Assembly (NCBI GenBank): GCA_938038825.1 | Contig: CALHST010000401.1 | Location: 1-15,310, forward strand | DNA from: an uncultured Paracoccaceae bacterium | Lineage (GTDB): Bacteria > Pseudomonadota > Alphaproteobacteria > Rhodobacterales > Rhodobacteraceae | Direction: 5' to 3' | Length of the DNA stretch: 15,310 bases | Notes under the pieces: generated by a model | Database searches by the model: none | What the model was told of the DNA's origin: nothing | The model's input: only the letters and a program-made list of their open reading frames with translations | Shown here: positions 13,649-15,310 of the stretch, in pieces | Position numbering within the stretch: the stretch's first letter is position 1 | Layout: every line of letters begins with the position of its first letter | Program-made: the position numbers and the translations under genes

Positions 13649-15310
13649 CCGCGTGCTCGCGCAACAGCGTTCAACACAGTTTCCGGTGTCGCCGGTGCGT
13701 CCAGTGCAGGATAATTTGGCCCGCAGGCAGAAATGGCGTCAGACAATGCCAGAAACGCGGAAATCCCCAACATGAAAGGGGGCTCCCCCACCGCTTTGGA
13801 GCGATAAATGGTGTCTGTCGCATTCTTGGATTGGTGCAGCGAGACATTGAAAATTTCGGGCGCATCACCGATGGCGGGGATTTTGTAGGTCGACGGCGCA
13901 TGTGTCCGAAGTGCGCCTTTTGCATTCCACACCAGTTCTTCGGTTGTCAGCCAACCCGCACCTTGCACATAGCCGCCTTCAATCTGACCAATATCCAAAG
14001 CAGGGTTCAACGACGCACCTGCGTCATGCAGGATGTCTGTCCGCAATATCTTGTTCTCGCCGGTCAGCGTGTCGATCATCACTTCTGTGATCGCGCAACC
14101 ATAGGCGAAATAATAGAACGGGTTGCCTTCGCCCTTGATCCGGTCCCACTGAATATCCGGCGTTTTGTAAAACCCGGTTGCCGACAGAGAGACACGCGCT
14201 TGCCAACACAGATTGGCGGCCTCGGCAAAAGTGATGCTGTCATCGGGACTGTCCACGCGGCCTTGGTTGAACAGAATCTCTTCTGGTTTGCATTTGAAAT
14301 GAGCCGCCAAAGCCGCGCCCATGCGCAATCGGATCGTGTCACAGGCCGCCTTGACGGCCATGCCGTTCAGGTCTGTCCCCGAGGAGGCTGCCGTGGCAGA
14401 GGTATTGGGCACTTTGTCCGTGTCGGTGGCTGTGATTTTCACGGCATCAATGGGCACGCTAAATCGGCTGGCTGCAACCAAAGCAACTTTTTGGAACAGT
14501 CCCTGACCCATTTCCGTGCCGCCGTGGTTTAGGTGGATGGATCCATCTTGATAGACATGCACCAAAGCGCCCGCTTGATTAAGGTGGGTCAGCGTAAAGG
14601 AAATCCCAAACATCACGGGGCTATAGGCCAACCCGCGTTTCAACACCGCATTTTTGGCATTGAACGCATCCACCTGTTCGCGACGGATCGCATAATCGCT
14701 GTCTGCGAGAATGCGGTCTGTCATGTCGGTCAAAAGGAAATTGTCGACGTCTTGACCATAAAGCGTGGTCTGCGTGGCACTCAGGATATTGCCAAAGAAG
14801 TTGGCCCGCCGGACCTTGTTTGGATCCAAATCAAGATGGTGCGCGATATGATCCATGACCCTTTCCATGCCGAGCATGCCTTGGGGACCACCAAAACCAC
14901 GAAAGGCAGTTGCGGACTGCGTGTTGGTGCGCAAGCGGTGTGATGTGACGCGCATATTGTCCACTGCATAGGCGTTGTTTGCGTGCAGCATGGCGCGATC
15001 CGCGACAGGCAATGACAAATCCATCGCCCAGCCGCAGCGGAAAAAATGTGTAAAATCAAGCGCATGGATCTTTCCGGTATCGTCGAAGCCGCAGCGATAG
15101 GAGATTCGGGCATCATGCCGTTTCCCGGTGATCAGGAAATCATCATCTCGATCATATCGCATTTTGCAGGGGCGCCCCGTGGCCTCTGCTGCCACGGCAC
15201 ATGCGATGGCAAGATGGTTGCCTTGGCTTTCTTTGCCGCCAAATCCGCCACCCATGCGACGGGTTTCCACGCGCACTTTATGCATGGCAACGCCCAAGGC
15301 TTCGGCCACT
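13645..15310 (-). CDS. xdhB: Xanthine dehydrogenase molybdenum-binding subunit XdhB, 5'-truncated
   Basis: The frame is open to the right edge; the first visible codon (GTG) is an internal valine, not a start. The 554 visible residues are the C-terminal part of the molybdopterin-binding large subunit. They include ETRRMGGGFGGKESQGN (15-31), TAFRGFGGPQG (134-144, with the substrate-site Arg at 137), KFGISF-like MFGISF (233-238), LNHGGTEMGQGL (260-271) and SKAVGEPPFMLG (504-515). Glu509 there corresponds to the catalytic Glu730 of the Rhodobacter capsulatus enzyme, implying about 221 residues are missing and a full length near 775. The enzyme hydroxylates hypoxanthine to xanthine and then urate using water, passing electrons through XdhA, which should lie just beyond the right edge. 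All key residues look intact. Confidence 0.95.
   Translation of the reverse strand, partial: VAEALGVAMHKVRVETRRMGGGFGGKESQGNHLAIACAVAAEATGRPCKMRYDRDDDFLITGKRHDARISYRCGFDDTGKIHALDFTHFFRCGWAMDLSLPVADRAMLHANNAYAVDNMRVTSHRLRTNTQSATAFRGFGGPQGMLGMERVMDHIAHHLDLDPNKVRRANFFGNILSATQTTLYGQDVDNFLLTDMTDRILADSDYAIRREQVDAFNAKNAVLKRGLAYSPVMFGISFTLTHLNQAGALVHVYQDGSIHLNHGGTEMGQGLFQKVALVAASRFSVPIDAVKITATDTDKVPNTSATAASSGTDLNGMAVKAACDTIRLRMGAALAAHFKCKPEEILFNQGRVDSPDDSITFAEAANLCWQARVSLSATGFYKTPDIQWDRIKGEGNPFYYFAYGCAITEVMIDTLTGENKILRTDILHDAGASLNPALDIGQIEGGYVQGAGWLTTEELVWNAKGALRTHAPSTYKIPAIGDAPEIFNVSLHQSKNATDTIYRSKAVGEPPFMLGISAFLALSDAISACGPNYPALDAPATPETVLNAVARARG

Overview
The window looks like chromosomal DNA from a Rhodobacterales (Roseobacter-group) alphaproteobacterium. 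This is inferred from the protein flavour, above all a xanthine dehydrogenase large subunit very like the Rhodobacter type, from moderately high GC, and from tightly packed operons with 4-base start/stop overlaps. Both ends cut through genes. No tRNA, rRNA, CRISPR array, insertion sequence or phage gene was seen, and no gene-free stretch exceeds about 240 bases.

Layout, left to right. (1) 1-3608, plus strand: the 3' part of a glutamine-synthetase-like ligase, an aldehyde dehydrogenase and an iron-dependent alcohol dehydrogenase in one operon. This set fits a gamma-glutamylation route for a primary amine that also carries an alcohol group. (2) 3782-4201, plus: a single-domain globin with its own upstream region containing two short palindromes. 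(3) 4284-7072, minus: aldo/keto reductase, FAD amine/amino-acid oxidase (GTG start) and a lipoprotein-type GH25 lysozyme, probably one transcript. (4) 7309-7722, plus: a stand-alone two-CBS-domain protein, divergent from the reductase operon across a 236-base regulatory gap. (5) 7773 to the right edge, minus: a long operon read right to left: xdhB (partial), xdhC, a double-domain ABC ATPase, permease, an unknown exported protein, a second permease, and a BMP-family periplasmic binding protein. It ends at a strong hairpin at 7733-7754.

The xdh/ABC operon makes biochemical sense as a unit: a BMP-type (nucleoside/purine family) importer brings in a purine or nucleoside, and the XdhC-matured molybdenum hydroxylase oxidises hypoxanthine/xanthine towards urate. 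Coupling is tight (xdhB/xdhC and xdhC/ATPase overlap by 4 bases), so import and oxidation are probably co-expressed.

Nothing here is a clearly new defence or mobile system. The most unusual items are the small uncharacterised exported protein wedged between the two permease genes, the highly structured 117-base intercistronic region before the first permease, whose ribosome binding site lies inside a potential stem, and the GS-like/ALDH/Fe-ADH triad of undetermined substrate.
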